From Mycobacterium sp. MFM001 (lineage in GTDB: Bacteria; Actinomycetota; Actinomycetes; Mycobacteriales; Mycobacteriaceae), in the NCBI RefSeq assembly GCF_003402475.1, contig NZ_BFAB01000016.1, forward strand, positions 1-64,000: a stretch of DNA of 64,000 nucleotides. Direction: 5' to 3'. Under the pieces are notes generated by a model. It searched no databases and was not told where the DNA came from. It worked only from the letters and a program-made list of their open reading frames with translations. The translations under genes were made by a program, and so were the position numbers. Each line of letters opens with the position of its first letter. Positions within the stretch are counted from its first letter, which is position 1. Positions 16,965 to 26,314 of the stretch are shown here, piece by piece.

Positions 16965-17843
16965 TCACTGCGTGGCGTCGACGCTGTCGAGCCTGCACTT
17001 CTCCACCCAAGTCGCCAGAAGGCTTAAAGCGGCGAGCCTCTCGGCGGCCTCCTGCGCCGATAGCTGCGTCCGGTCGTGGGTGGTTGGGTTTCGGATCGCA
17101 GCATGGACGCCCGTCGAGAAACTCAACAAGCCGCGGTTCATCGATATGACGGTCTGGTCTTGATTACCTCCGAGCCAGCGCAATCGCGGAGCACCAGCCT
17201 TGGGTGGACTCTGCGAGAAGGCCTGCGTGAAAACGTCCTTGTCGTCGAGGTCAGTCCTTCGGGTGAGCTGGCGGACGTGGTCGATGACAGCGCCCACGGC
17301 GGATGACACCGCTTCGCGGTACAACTCGATGCGCCATTGGCCTCGAGCCGCGCCCCAGACCAAAGGGTGCATATCCTCGATGCTGATGTCGCCGGTGACA
17401 TCGACACGGTCGACCATCGATTCAAGGATGCCGATGGTGTGTTCGGACGCGGCGAGGATGTCGTCCGGCTGTACGAGCGAGTGCGGCTGGGTGACAGTTA
17501 TCCACATCTCGAACGGGTTAACCGGACCGCCGAATCCCGGGCGGGATATCCGCACACCGGTGATGTCGGGAAGATGCGCAATACGGCCAGCTGTCCGTGA
17601 GCAGCGGCCCTTCGCCGCCACCCATTCGTCGTCTGACACATCAGATCTCGGTGTCACGGCGGGCAGACTGGCGTAGCCGGCAAGTACCTCGTCAGGCAGG
17701 TCGGGACCAGCCATCGCCCGAAGCCCAGCGGTGAACTGACACAGCTCGAGCAGGGCGCTGAACGCCCGCTCAAAGTCGCGCACCTGTTCCGCTGCTCGCC
17801 GCAGGAACCGTGGATTCAACTTCAGATCGTCATTGTCACCCAT
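16965..17843 (-). CDS. TIGR02391 (Ymh)-like HEPN-domain protein
   Basis: The 292-residue protein ends in a HEPN-like domain whose motif GVHAAIRNPTTHD contains R-x4-H, the ribonuclease signature of HEPN toxins. Preceding segments (HPLVWGAARGQWRIELYREAVSSAV, DLDDKDVFTQAFS) match my memory of the TIGR02391 family, often found near defence and toxin-antitoxin genes. The N-terminal 130 residues are of unknown type. It lies nine bases downstream of the YegP-like gene, in one operon. An RNase-type abortive or toxin function is inferred. Confidence 0.7.
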   Translation of the reverse strand: MGDNDDLKLNPRFLRRAAEQVRDFERAFSALLELCQFTAGLRAMAGPDLPDEVLAGYASLPAVTPRSDVSDDEWVAAKGRCSRTAGRIAHLPDITGVRISRPGFGGPVNPFEMWITVTQPHSLVQPDDILAASEHTIGILESMVDRVDVTGDISIEDMHPLVWGAARGQWRIELYREAVSSAVGAVIDHVRQLTRRTDLDDKDVFTQAFSQSPPKAGAPRLRWLGGNQDQTVISMNRGLLSFSTGVHAAIRNPTTHDRTQLSAQEAAERLAALSLLATWVEKCRLDSVDATQ

Positions 17844-17852
17844 GTACGCAGC

Positions 17853-18176
17853 TCAGGGCCCAGTCGCATACGGCGCGTTCGCCCGCACGTTCTCGGCGGC
17901 GCGCTCCGCGTTGTAAGAGCTGGCGAACGACTCACCTGAGGCGGCAACTTTGTCACTCGACCGCCATGCGCGCCACCGCCAGCTTCCGCCGACGTCCTGG
18001 AATGTCTCATACCGTGCTGCGGACCCGCCGGACTTGAAGGCATTTGCCGCTCTGGTGGCGTTGGCTTGCGATTCGAAGCCTTCGCCTGCCCAGGCGACCA
18101 TCTCATGGTTGTCGCCGTACAAGGCCCACGTGGGATAGCGGTTGGCGTCACCAGTGACCGTGACCTTGAAGTACAT
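17853..18176 (-). CDS. YegP-like (DUF1508) protein
   Basis: ATG 18176 is preceded by a GGAGGA ribosome site (minus strand, about 18179-18185) and gives 107 residues. The two-repeat pattern YPTWALYGDNHEMVAWAGEGFES and ARYETFQDVGGSWRWRAWRSSDKVAASGESF matches DUF1508, small beta-rich proteins of unclear function, each repeat ending in an A/N-rich helix. An upstream extension to 18308 has no support. It is the first gene of a two-gene operon with the HEPN protein. Confidence 0.75.
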   Translation of the reverse strand: MYFKVTVTGDANRYPTWALYGDNHEMVAWAGEGFESQANATRAANAFKSGGSAARYETFQDVGGSWRWRAWRSSDKVAASGESFASSYNAERAAENVRANAPYATGP

Positions 18177-18366
18177 CGGATCCTCCTGCCTGTTGACCAC
18201 AGGTACGCAGTCAGCTCGCAACAGTCTTATCAAGAGACACCGACAGCCAGCGCTTGCGACGCAGCGAACAAACTCGCCCTCGAACAGACCTCTGATTTGG
18301 GCATTCACCCCACTCGGAATTCGACCCCTCTGCCAATAGTTTCGGTAACGACCGCCGGGCTAGTGT

Positions 18367-18390
18367 TGGATTTGACGGCTGTCAAATCCA
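18367..18390. promoter_or_regulatory. 10-bp inverted repeat in the relaxase promoter region
   Basis: TGGATTTGAC at 18367-18376 and GTCAAATCCA at 18381-18390 are exact reverse complements around GGCT. It ends 38 bases before the relaxase ATG, so it is a candidate operator for a transfer repressor or the relaxase itself. It could also be part of an origin of transfer. Confidence 0.6.
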
Positions 18391-18428
18391 TAGCGTCCGG
18401 CCTAGAACCGCGAGAGGCGACGCCTGGC

Positions 18429-21400
18429 ATGACCGCCACACTGCACAAACTCACCGCCGGATCGGGCTACACCTACCTGACCCGGCAGGTGGCCTCGGCC
18501 GACAGCACCGAACGCGGCCGCAACAGCCTGGCCGACTACTACTCGGCCAAAGGTGAATCCCCGGGCCGCTGGATCGGCTCCGGGCTGGCCTCACTGGGCG
18601 ACACTGGCCAGCAGCACACCTCCTCCCCGACAGCCCAAAAGCTCTGGGCGGTCCGTACCGGGTCCGAGGTCAGCGAGCCACAGATGGCGGCGCTGTTCGG
18701 AGAAGGGTTGCACCCCAACGCGGTCGACATCACCAACCACATGCTGGCCGGGGGCGCGCACCCTCGCGCGGCGGTGCGCGCCGCCCACCTGGGCCGCCCG
18801 TTCACCATCCGCAGCGGCGAAACCGCGTTCCAGCGCGCGCTGGCGATCGCCTACCGCGAACACAATGCGCGCGCCGGGCTGCACTGGAACGCGCCCATCG
18901 CCGACGACGCGCGCGCCACGATCCGCACCACCGTGGCGCGGCAGCGGTTCAGCGACGAATACGATCGCGCCCCCGCCGACGATCGCGAACTTTCCGGCTA
19001 CATCGCGCGCAACATCCGCGCCCGCACCACCGCCGTCGCCGGCTACGACACCGTCTACAGCCCGGTCAAATCCGTCTCCACCCTGTGGGCGGTCGCACCC
19101 CTGGAGATCGCCACCGTCATCGAGGAATGTCACGACGCCGCTGTCGCCGATGCGTTGGCCTTCCAGGAGTCGGTTGCCGCGTTCACCCGCACCGGTGCGG
19201 GAGGGGTGGCCCAGGTCGACACCACCGGGCTCATCGCCGCGGCTTTCACCCACCGCGACTCGCGCGCCGGCGACCCCGATCTGCACACCCACGTGGCCAT
19301 CTCGAACAAGGTCGCCACCATCGACGCCAACGGCGTACAACGCTGGCTCGCCCTCGACGGACAACCGCTGCACCGGACAATGGTCGCGGCCTCCGAGCTG
19401 TACAACACGCGGCTGGAAGCCTACCTCGGCCAGCGGCTCGGACTGGTTTTCGAAGAGGTACCGCCCAGCGGGCGCGGTAAACGCCCAGTACGCGAAATCG
19501 TCGGTGTCAGCACCGAATTGATGCAACGCTGGTCGTCGCGACGCGCGGCCATCGAAGCACGCACCGCCGAGTTGTCCAAACAGTTTCAGGCCACCCACGG
19601 CCGCGAACCCACCAACGTCGAAGCGATCGCACTCGCCCAGCAAGCCACCCTGGAATCCCGCGAAGCCAAACACGAGCCGCGCTCCCCCGCCGAGCAGCGC
19701 CAAACCTGGCGCAAAGAAGCCATCGAAGTCCTGGGCAGCCAGCGCGAACTCACCCGCATGATCGGCGCGGTCCTGGCCGCCGGACGCAAACGCAGCGCCA
19801 AAGCCGTAACCGCTGAATGGATCAGCGAGCAAGCCCACAAAGCCATCACCACCGTCGCCGAAACCCGCTCAACCTGGCAACGCCATCACCTGCTCGCCGA
19901 AGCCCAGCGCATCGTGCGCTCCACCGGCCACGCCGCCGATGACACGCTGGCCCACCGCATCACCGAAGCCGCCCTGGCCGAACCGCTCTCGCTGCCGGTG
20001 GCCCACATCGATGACGGCGAACTGGGCGAGCCCGCCGCGCTGCGCCGCCGCGACCGCAGCAGCGTCTACTCCCGCGACGGCACCGAGCTCTACACCAGCG
20101 CCGACGTGCGCGCCGCCGAACGCCGACTCCTGCACGCCGCCACCCTGCGCGACGGCCGCACCGTCACCGACGCCGACATCGACCTTGCACTGGAAGACTC
20201 CGCCGCCCGCGGCAAAGACCTCAACCCCGGCCAAGTCGCCCTCGTCAACGAAATGGCCACCAACGGGCGGCGACTCGGGCTAGCACTTGCCCCAGCCGGC
20301 GCCGGCAAAACGACCGCGATGGCAGCGCTTTCGCACGCGTGGCGCAACTCCGGCGGCCGCATCATCGGGCTAGCACCCACCGCCGCGGCATCCATCAACC
20401 TCGGCGCGGATCTGTCAGCCCCCACCGAAACCCTCGACAAGTACATCCAGCTCGCCATCCACCCCGAGCTGAGCGCCATTGTCCCGCAGTGGTTCTCCGA
20501 TATCGATGAATCCACTCTGCTCATCATCGACGAGGCCGGCAAAGCCGGAACACTGCAACTCGACACCGTGATCGGCCACGCCTTGGCCAAAGGCGCCAGC
20601 GTGCGCCTCATCGGCGACGACGGCCAAATCGCCTCCATCTCCGCAGGCGGCATCCTGCGCGACATCGCCGCCGAAACCGACGCCCTAACACTGTCGCAGC
20701 TGGTGCGGTTCAGCGCCGCCGAAGAAGGCGCTGCCTCACTGGCACTGCGCGCCGGAGACCCCGCCGGCATCGGCTACTACATCGACCACCACCGCGTACA
20801 TGTCGGCGCCGAACAAACCGCCGCCGACATGGCCTTCCAAGCATGGCTCGCCGACATCGCCGCCGGTCGCGACAGCCTGCTGCTGGCCCCCACCAACACC
20901 ATCGTCGATGAACTCAACGCCCGCGCCCGCACCGCCCGCCTATCCGCGGCCACCGCCACCGACCCCAACTACCAAATCGGCCGCGAAACCATCCTTGCCG
21001 ACCAACTCGCCGCATCCGCCGGCGACATCATCCGCACCCGCGACAACGCCCGCTGGCTGCGCCTGAGCCGAACCGACTACGTGCGCAACGGCTACACCTT
21101 CGAAATCACGAAAGTCGGCAAGGACGGCTCCTTACACGCCCGCCACATCGGCACCGACCGCCGCATCACCTTGCCCGCCGACTACGTCGCCGCCCACGTC
21201 ACCCTCGGCTACGCCAGCACCATCGACGGCGCCCAAGGACTCACCGCCAACCACAGCTGCCACGTCGTCGGCGCCGAACACCTCACCCGCCAACTGCTCT
21301 ACGTCGCACTGACCCGCGGCCGCAACGAAAACCACCTCTACCTGTCCACCGCCGAAACCGACCCGCACCGGGTCCTCGCCCCCAAAGCCACCCACCCCCA

Positions 21401-24326
21401 AACCGCTGTCGATGTCCTCACCAAAATCCTGGCTCGCGACGGCGCCCAAATCTCGGCGACCACGGCCGAACGCCAAGCCGCCGACCCCTTCACCCGCCTG
21501 GCTGCCGCCACCGACATGTACCACGACGCGCTCGGCACCGCCGCCGAATACCACCTCGGCGCAACACAACTCGACATCCTCACCCGCCTTGCCGACAGCC
21601 TGCATCCCGGCCTGACTCACGCCGATGGCTGGCCCGTTCTGCGCAAACACCTGGCCCTGCTGTCCTGTGCCGGCCAACACCCCGCCGAAATCCTGCAGGC
21701 CGCCGTCGCCAAGGGCGCACTCGACAACGCCGCCGACCCGGCAGCCGTCCTGGACTGGCGCATCGACCCCACCGGCGGACACTCCGCCGGCATCGGCCCG
21801 CTGCGCTGGCTGCCCTCCACCCCAAAACTGCTGCGCGACAACCCCCAATGGGGCGAATACCTCCAGCGCCGGGCCACCCTGGTCGCCGACCTCGCCGACC
21901 AGATCCGCGCCACCGCCCGCGCGTGGACACCAGCGACCGCACCCGCCTGGGCTAAACCCCTCATCAGCACCGCCCCCGGACTGGCCGCCGAAATCGCGAT
22001 ATTCCGCGCCGCCCACCGCGTCGCCCCCGAAGACAGCCGCCTGCTCGGAGCCGAGCAATACCCTGCGCGCTCCCGTGCCATCCAACTCCTGCTGCAAAGC
22101 AGCGCCGTCGACGCCATCGGGCGCCACCGCCCCGCAACCGCGCGCTTCCGCCAACTCATCGACGCCATCGACCCGCGCATCCGCACCGACAGCTACTGGC
22201 CCCAACTCGCCGACCACCTCGCCCACGCCGCCCCCAGCCGCCCCGACCTCGCCCAACTCGTCATCGACGCCGCCGCGCAACAACCACTGCCCGACGAACT
22301 CCCGGCAGCCGCGCTGTGGTGGCGCCTCTCCGGCAAACTCAGCCACACCGCCACCCTCGATACCCCCAACGCCCACATCCGGCCACCCTGGATCCGCGAG
22401 TTGCACCAGGTTTTCGGCTCCGCTGTCGCCGAAACCATCGCCGCCGACCCCGCCTGGCCCGGCCTCGTCGCCGCGATCGCCACCGCCGACCCCGCCCGCT
22501 GGACCCCCCGCGACCTCCTCCACCTGGCCGCCGAACACCTGGCCGACGCCGCCGACGACGGCCACAACATCGGTGTCTACGAGTACGCGCGGCTCATCAC
22601 CCACACCATCGACATGGTTACCACCGCCGACCCCACCCACACCCACCACGACCAGGTCACACTCGAACATCCGCCGCTCAGCCCCGAAGAAGAAGAACAG
22701 CTGCGGCCCCTCGACCCCCACTACGACGTACCAGTTGTCGACGATGACGAACCAGCCCCCGGTGTCGATGGCGAGAAGCTCGAACCGCGACACGAAACAC
22801 TCGACGAGGAACCGCACGGCGCAGACCTCGACCCCGACAGCACGCCCATCGGTGAAGAGGACCTCGGCAGCCTGCGATTCGAGGACCTCTCCCCCACCCG
22901 CGTGCCGCCTCCGCCGCTGCCAGCAGCCTTACTCGACGTCTGGACCCTGCGCACCCAATACCAGCAAACCCTTAGCCAGCTCGACGAGCTGCAAGCACAA
23001 GTGCTCATCGGCGACGGCCCCGAGATGCGCCGGGCCACACCGCAAATCCTCGAACTACGCCAACGCGCCGACGCAGACCGTCCCTACCACAACGCGCTGC
23101 AAGCAGTAATCGCGCAATGGGCTGACGCCGAAGAACACTACGAATCCGCCCTCGCCCAAGTGAACTGGGCACAATCACGCCTGAACCAACTGCGCGCCGA
23201 CCCGGCTGCCGACCCGCTCGACATCACCTCCGCGCAAGCCGACCTCGATCTGCGGCAGATGTGCCTGCCCCAGGTGTCGCCAGCAGAACAGTTCTACCCA
23301 GCACTCAACGAGGCACTCACCGCACGAGCGGAGGCGGTCGGCGCAGTGGAAAACATCGTCACCTCCGCCGACGTCGACAAGGCGATCGCGGCCGCCCGTG
23401 CCGCCGATGACGCCGCCGTGAAGGCCGCCCGCCAACACTGCAACCAGATTCGTCGCGACCTCGACCGTGCCGAACTGGCCGCCGCGGCCGCGTTCGCGGC
23501 CGCAGACCACCGCGCCCTCGAACACGTGCTGGCCCAACAAACCGAACTCGACGCCGAGCTACGCATCCTCGCCGTCGCCGGCCACCAGAGCCCACAACGG
23601 CCCCTGCCGGTCGCCGTCCCCGCTAGCGGCGCCTCCGGGCGCGCAGCCATCGCCGCCGTCGCGGAACTTCCCTTCACGGTCAGCGTCGTGGCCGCTCAGC
23701 CTGGCCGCGAACTCAACACCGCACTGCACACCCTGCGCAAGGCCGCCGACACCGCCGATCGCCACATCCACTGGTGCACACCCAGCGGCAAAGTGCCGCC
23801 GCGCAAGCACATTGGGCACACCACCACAACCGTCGCAGAACTGCACCGCAACCTCACCGAGGAAAACTGGCAAGTCGACCCCGGAAACCTCATTATCATC
23901 GACGAGGCCGCCAAAGCCGACCCGTCCATGCTCGCCGACCTCGCCGAACACGCCGCCCAACACGACGCCAGACTCATCCTGCTCGACACCAGCACCAGCA
24001 CGCGCTGGCCGCCTCAACCCAGCGCCCGCCTCCTGCAGCTCCTATACACCGACCTGTCCTGGACCGCCACACTTGGTCCACCCGCCACCGACACGCGGCG
24101 CAGGGAGTCGCCGACTGCCCCCGACCTGCAACCTGTCCTTGCCCAAGCCGCTCACCTGCCTCCCGAGATGCTCACCGAGCAACTCCGTCAGGCCCTCCAC
24201 CAACGCACCCAACTACGCCAACAGCACCAGCGCGCCCACGACACCCACTCCGCGGCGCGCTGGATACGCACCCACGACCGCTCCGCCGCCGAAGACCTCA
24301 CACCCGACCCCGGCATCGACCTGTAG
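18429..24326 (+). CDS. MobF-type conjugative relaxase-helicase (TraA/TrwC-like)
   Basis: ATG 18429 gives 1965 residues. The N-terminal relaxase (about 1-330) has the family start MTATLHKLTAGSGYTYL, tyrosines at DYYSAKGE, and the metal-binding triad in DPDLHTHVAISNK (about 280-290). A RecD-like helicase follows, with Walker A LAPAGAGKTTAM (about 619-629) and Walker B LLIIDEAGK (about 697). Conserved RecD/TraA motifs VRLIGDDGQIASIS and YVALTRGRNE are present. It should nick the plasmid at oriT, stay attached to the 5' end and unwind. The C-terminal third contains a second IIIDEAAK (about 1820-1828). Upstream frame to 18066 is not family-like. Confidence 0.92.
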   Translation: MTATLHKLTAGSGYTYLTRQVASADSTERGRNSLADYYSAKGESPGRWIGSGLASLGDTGQQHTSSPTAQKLWAVRTGSEVSEPQMAALFGEGLHPNAVDITNHMLAGGAHPRAAVRAAHLGRPFTIRSGETAFQRALAIAYREHNARAGLHWNAPIADDARATIRTTVARQRFSDEYDRAPADDRELSGYIARNIRARTTAVAGYDTVYSPVKSVSTLWAVAPLEIATVIEECHDAAVADALAFQESVAAFTRTGAGGVAQVDTTGLIAAAFTHRDSRAGDPDLHTHVAISNKVATIDANGVQRWLALDGQPLHRTMVAASELYNTRLEAYLGQRLGLVFEEVPPSGRGKRPVREIVGVSTELMQRWSSRRAAIEARTAELSKQFQATHGREPTNVEAIALAQQATLESREAKHEPRSPAEQRQTWRKEAIEVLGSQRELTRMIGAVLAAGRKRSAKAVTAEWISEQAHKAITTVAETRSTWQRHHLLAEAQRIVRSTGHAADDTLAHRITEAALAEPLSLPVAHIDDGELGEPAALRRRDRSSVYSRDGTELYTSADVRAAERRLLHAATLRDGRTVTDADIDLALEDSAARGKDLNPGQVALVNEMATNGRRLGLALAPAGAGKTTAMAALSHAWRNSGGRIIGLAPTAAASINLGADLSAPTETLDKYIQLAIHPELSAIVPQWFSDIDESTLLIIDEAGKAGTLQLDTVIGHALAKGASVRLIGDDGQIASISAGGILRDIAAETDALTLSQLVRFSAAEEGAASLALRAGDPAGIGYYIDHHRVHVGAEQTAADMAFQAWLADIAAGRDSLLLAPTNTIVDELNARARTARLSAATATDPNYQIGRETILADQLAASAGDIIRTRDNARWLRLSRTDYVRNGYTFEITKVGKDGSLHARHIGTDRRITLPADYVAAHVTLGYASTIDGAQGLTANHSCHVVGAEHLTRQLLYVALTRGRNENHLYLSTAETDPHRVLAPKATHPQTAVDVLTKILARDGAQISATTAERQAADPFTRLAAATDMYHDALGTAAEYHLGATQLDILTRLADSLHPGLTHADGWPVLRKHLALLSCAGQHPAEILQAAVAKGALDNAADPAAVLDWRIDPTGGHSAGIGPLRWLPSTPKLLRDNPQWGEYLQRRATLVADLADQIRATARAWTPATAPAWAKPLISTAPGLAAEIAIFRAAHRVAPEDSRLLGAEQYPARSRAIQLLLQSSAVDAIGRHRPATARFRQLIDAIDPRIRTDSYWPQLADHLAHAAPSRPDLAQLVIDAAAQQPLPDELPAAALWWRLSGKLSHTATLDTPNAHIRPPWIRELHQVFGSAVAETIAADPAWPGLVAAIATADPARWTPRDLLHLAAEHLADAADDGHNIGVYEYARLITHTIDMVTTADPTHTHHDQVTLEHPPLSPEEEEQLRPLDPHYDVPVVDDDEPAPGVDGEKLEPRHETLDEEPHGADLDPDSTPIGEEDLGSLRFEDLSPTRVPPPPLPAALLDVWTLRTQYQQTLSQLDELQAQVLIGDGPEMRRATPQILELRQRADADRPYHNALQAVIAQWADAEEHYESALAQVNWAQSRLNQLRADPAADPLDITSAQADLDLRQMCLPQVSPAEQFYPALNEALTARAEAVGAVENIVTSADVDKAIAAARAADDAAVKAARQHCNQIRRDLDRAELAAAAAFAAADHRALEHVLAQQTELDAELRILAVAGHQSPQRPLPVAVPASGASGRAAIAAVAELPFTVSVVAAQPGRELNTALHTLRKAADTADRHIHWCTPSGKVPPRKHIGHTTTTVAELHRNLTEENWQVDPGNLIIIDEAAKADPSMLADLAEHAAQHDARLILLDTSTSTRWPPQPSARLLQLLYTDLSWTATLGPPATDTRRRESPTAPDLQPVLAQAAHLPPEMLTEQLRQALHQRTQLRQQHQRAHDTHSAARWIRTHDRSAAEDLTPDPGIDL

Positions 24327-24460
24327 ACGCTTGCGGCCGGGCGAACCCAGTCGCCGAGCCAGGCGCAACGCGTGCATAGCTGCGACTAACCCTGGCGACT
24401 TCGGCACCTCAGGATGTTCCACTCGATAGGCTCCCAGACACCGACCAGGGAAGGGATCGA

Positions 24461-26314
24461 GTGGGCAAGCACCGCGGTCAACTGGAGCTGACCTGGACCA
24501 ACAAGGAACAGGCGCTGCTATCAACCGGCGACGGCAGGTACGACTACACGTTCGTCGACCCCTCCGACTATCGGGTGTCCGAGGTCCGTTTACTGCATGA
24601 AGTCGACCGGTTCGACGCTGAGACCCCCGAGGACCGGCCCGCCGACCTACTAGAGCCCACGAGTGACAACCTGCTCGTTACCGGTGATGCGATGCACGTC
24701 CTGGACGCCCTAGCTCAAATCCCCGACTACGCGGATAAGTACCTCGGCAAGGTCAAGCTCTGCTATATCGACCCCCCGTTCAACACCGGGCAGGCCTTCG
24801 ACAGCTACGAAGACAACATTGAACATTCGGTCTGGCTGACCATGCTGCGCGACCGACTCCGGCAAATCAAGCCGCTGCTCTCCAATGATGGGTCGGTATG
24901 GGTGCACCTCGACGACACCGAGGTGCACCGCTGCCGAATGGTGCTCGACGAGGTCATAGGCGCGAAAAACTTTGTCGCCGAAATTGTTTGGGAGAAGTCA
25001 CCGGGAGCTAAGGGCGATGCCGGCATCGCGGTTAACCACGATTACATCTTGATCTACGCGGTCCAGCAACCCAATTGGAAGAAGCTGCGCAACCGCATAC
25101 CTCGGTCGCAACGACAAGCCGGAAGGTACGCAAATCCAGACAACGATCCCCGCGGTCCGTGGCGACAGGGAGCAGACGGGACAGCCAAAAGCGGAAACGA
25201 CGACTTGCGGTACGAGGTCATCACACCCTCGGGGCGTGTTGTAACACCGCCCAAAGGCAACTACTGGCGCTTCTCCAAAGACACACTCGAAGTCGCTCGC
25301 GCCGAGGGCCGCGTGTGGTTCGGCAAAAAAGGCGACGCGCTCCCAGTTATCAAGACCTACCTTTCGGAGATCGCCGAAGGCGTCGTACCCGGAACCTGGT
25401 GGCCCAATCACGAAGTCGGCAGCAACCAGGAGGCACGAAGAGACCATCTGCGGAAGCTGTTCCCAGACATCGAGCCATTCTCCACTCCCAAGCCCGAACG
25501 GCTGCTCCAACGGATCATCCAGATCGCCACCAACCCAGGCGAGATTGTCCTCGATTGTTTCGCCGGCTCTGGCACGACAGCAGCCGTGGCACACAAGATG
25601 TGTCGCCGATGGGTGACTTGCGAACTTCGTTCGAGCACAGTCGAGACCTTCACCCTGCCAAGGTTGCTCAAAGTGATCGACGGCAACGACCCCGGCGGAA
25701 TAACGGCGGTGACAACCCGCGTGGCAGCAGACCAGGTTGAGCTTCCTGACGGAATGACCCCGGACGAAGCCCAGGAGTTCAATCGCTTGCTACGCAAGGT
25801 GCTTAAACACGTTGAGAGCGCCGACGACGCGACGATCAAAGCGCTGCGCGATGCGACCAAGACCCGAGACGAGACCACGGTCACCTGGCACGGCGGCGGC
25901 GGATTCACCCACTTGCGAGTTGGAGACTCCATGTTCGTAGAGGCCGGCGGCAGGGTATTCCTCGCCGACTGGGCCACCAACAGCGCGCTAGCCACTGCCA
26001 TGTGCGCGCAACTCGGCATCCGCCACCGCCCTGACGGCATCTTCGCGGGTAAGCGCGGCCGGGTGCGTTACGTGATTCTCGACGGCATGGTCACACCATC
26101 AACCGTAGACGCAATCCTCGATCAGCTCCCCGACGGCCAGATCGTCGAAGTGTGGGCCACGCAGGTCGATCCGGCTGCCGCCGAAGCACTTCGCAAGGCA
26201 TGCCCAGGCTCAAAGCTGGCGGCGATCCCCGCATCAGTACTCGATTCCTACCGACGAAAAGTTCAATCCCGATCCCCATTCACCCCCTTTGCGGCCACCG
26301 GAAAGCAGAGCTGA
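24461..26314 (+). CDS. mod: Type III restriction-modification methyltransferase (Mod)
   Basis: The GTG at 24461 gives 617 residues of the beta-class N6-adenine methyltransferase group: motif IV IDPPFNTGQAFD (about residue 104) comes before motif I LDCFAGSGTTAAVAHK (about 364), as in type III Mod proteins. The central region, with KSPGAKGDAGIAVNHDYILIYA, is the target-recognition part. The C-terminus (about 440-617) is helical. The TGA stop overlaps the res ATG by one base. It methylates adenine in an asymmetric site and supplies specificity to Res. Confidence 0.88.
   Translation: MGKHRGQLELTWTNKEQALLSTGDGRYDYTFVDPSDYRVSEVRLLHEVDRFDAETPEDRPADLLEPTSDNLLVTGDAMHVLDALAQIPDYADKYLGKVKLCYIDPPFNTGQAFDSYEDNIEHSVWLTMLRDRLRQIKPLLSNDGSVWVHLDDTEVHRCRMVLDEVIGAKNFVAEIVWEKSPGAKGDAGIAVNHDYILIYAVQQPNWKKLRNRIPRSQRQAGRYANPDNDPRGPWRQGADGTAKSGNDDLRYEVITPSGRVVTPPKGNYWRFSKDTLEVARAEGRVWFGKKGDALPVIKTYLSEIAEGVVPGTWWPNHEVGSNQEARRDHLRKLFPDIEPFSTPKPERLLQRIIQIATNPGEIVLDCFAGSGTTAAVAHKMCRRWVTCELRSSTVETFTLPRLLKVIDGNDPGGITAVTTRVAADQVELPDGMTPDEAQEFNRLLRKVLKHVESADDATIKALRDATKTRDETTVTWHGGGGFTHLRVGDSMFVEAGGRVFLADWATNSALATAMCAQLGIRHRPDGIFAGKRGRVRYVILDGMVTPSTVDAILDQLPDGQIVEVWATQVDPAAAEALRKACPGSKLAAIPASVLDSYRRKVQSRSPFTPFAATGKQS

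Noticed and set aside
21132..22817. 561-residue Gly/Val-rich minus-strand open frame opposite the relaxase
   Set aside because: It is a mirror of the high-GC relaxase codons with no domain.
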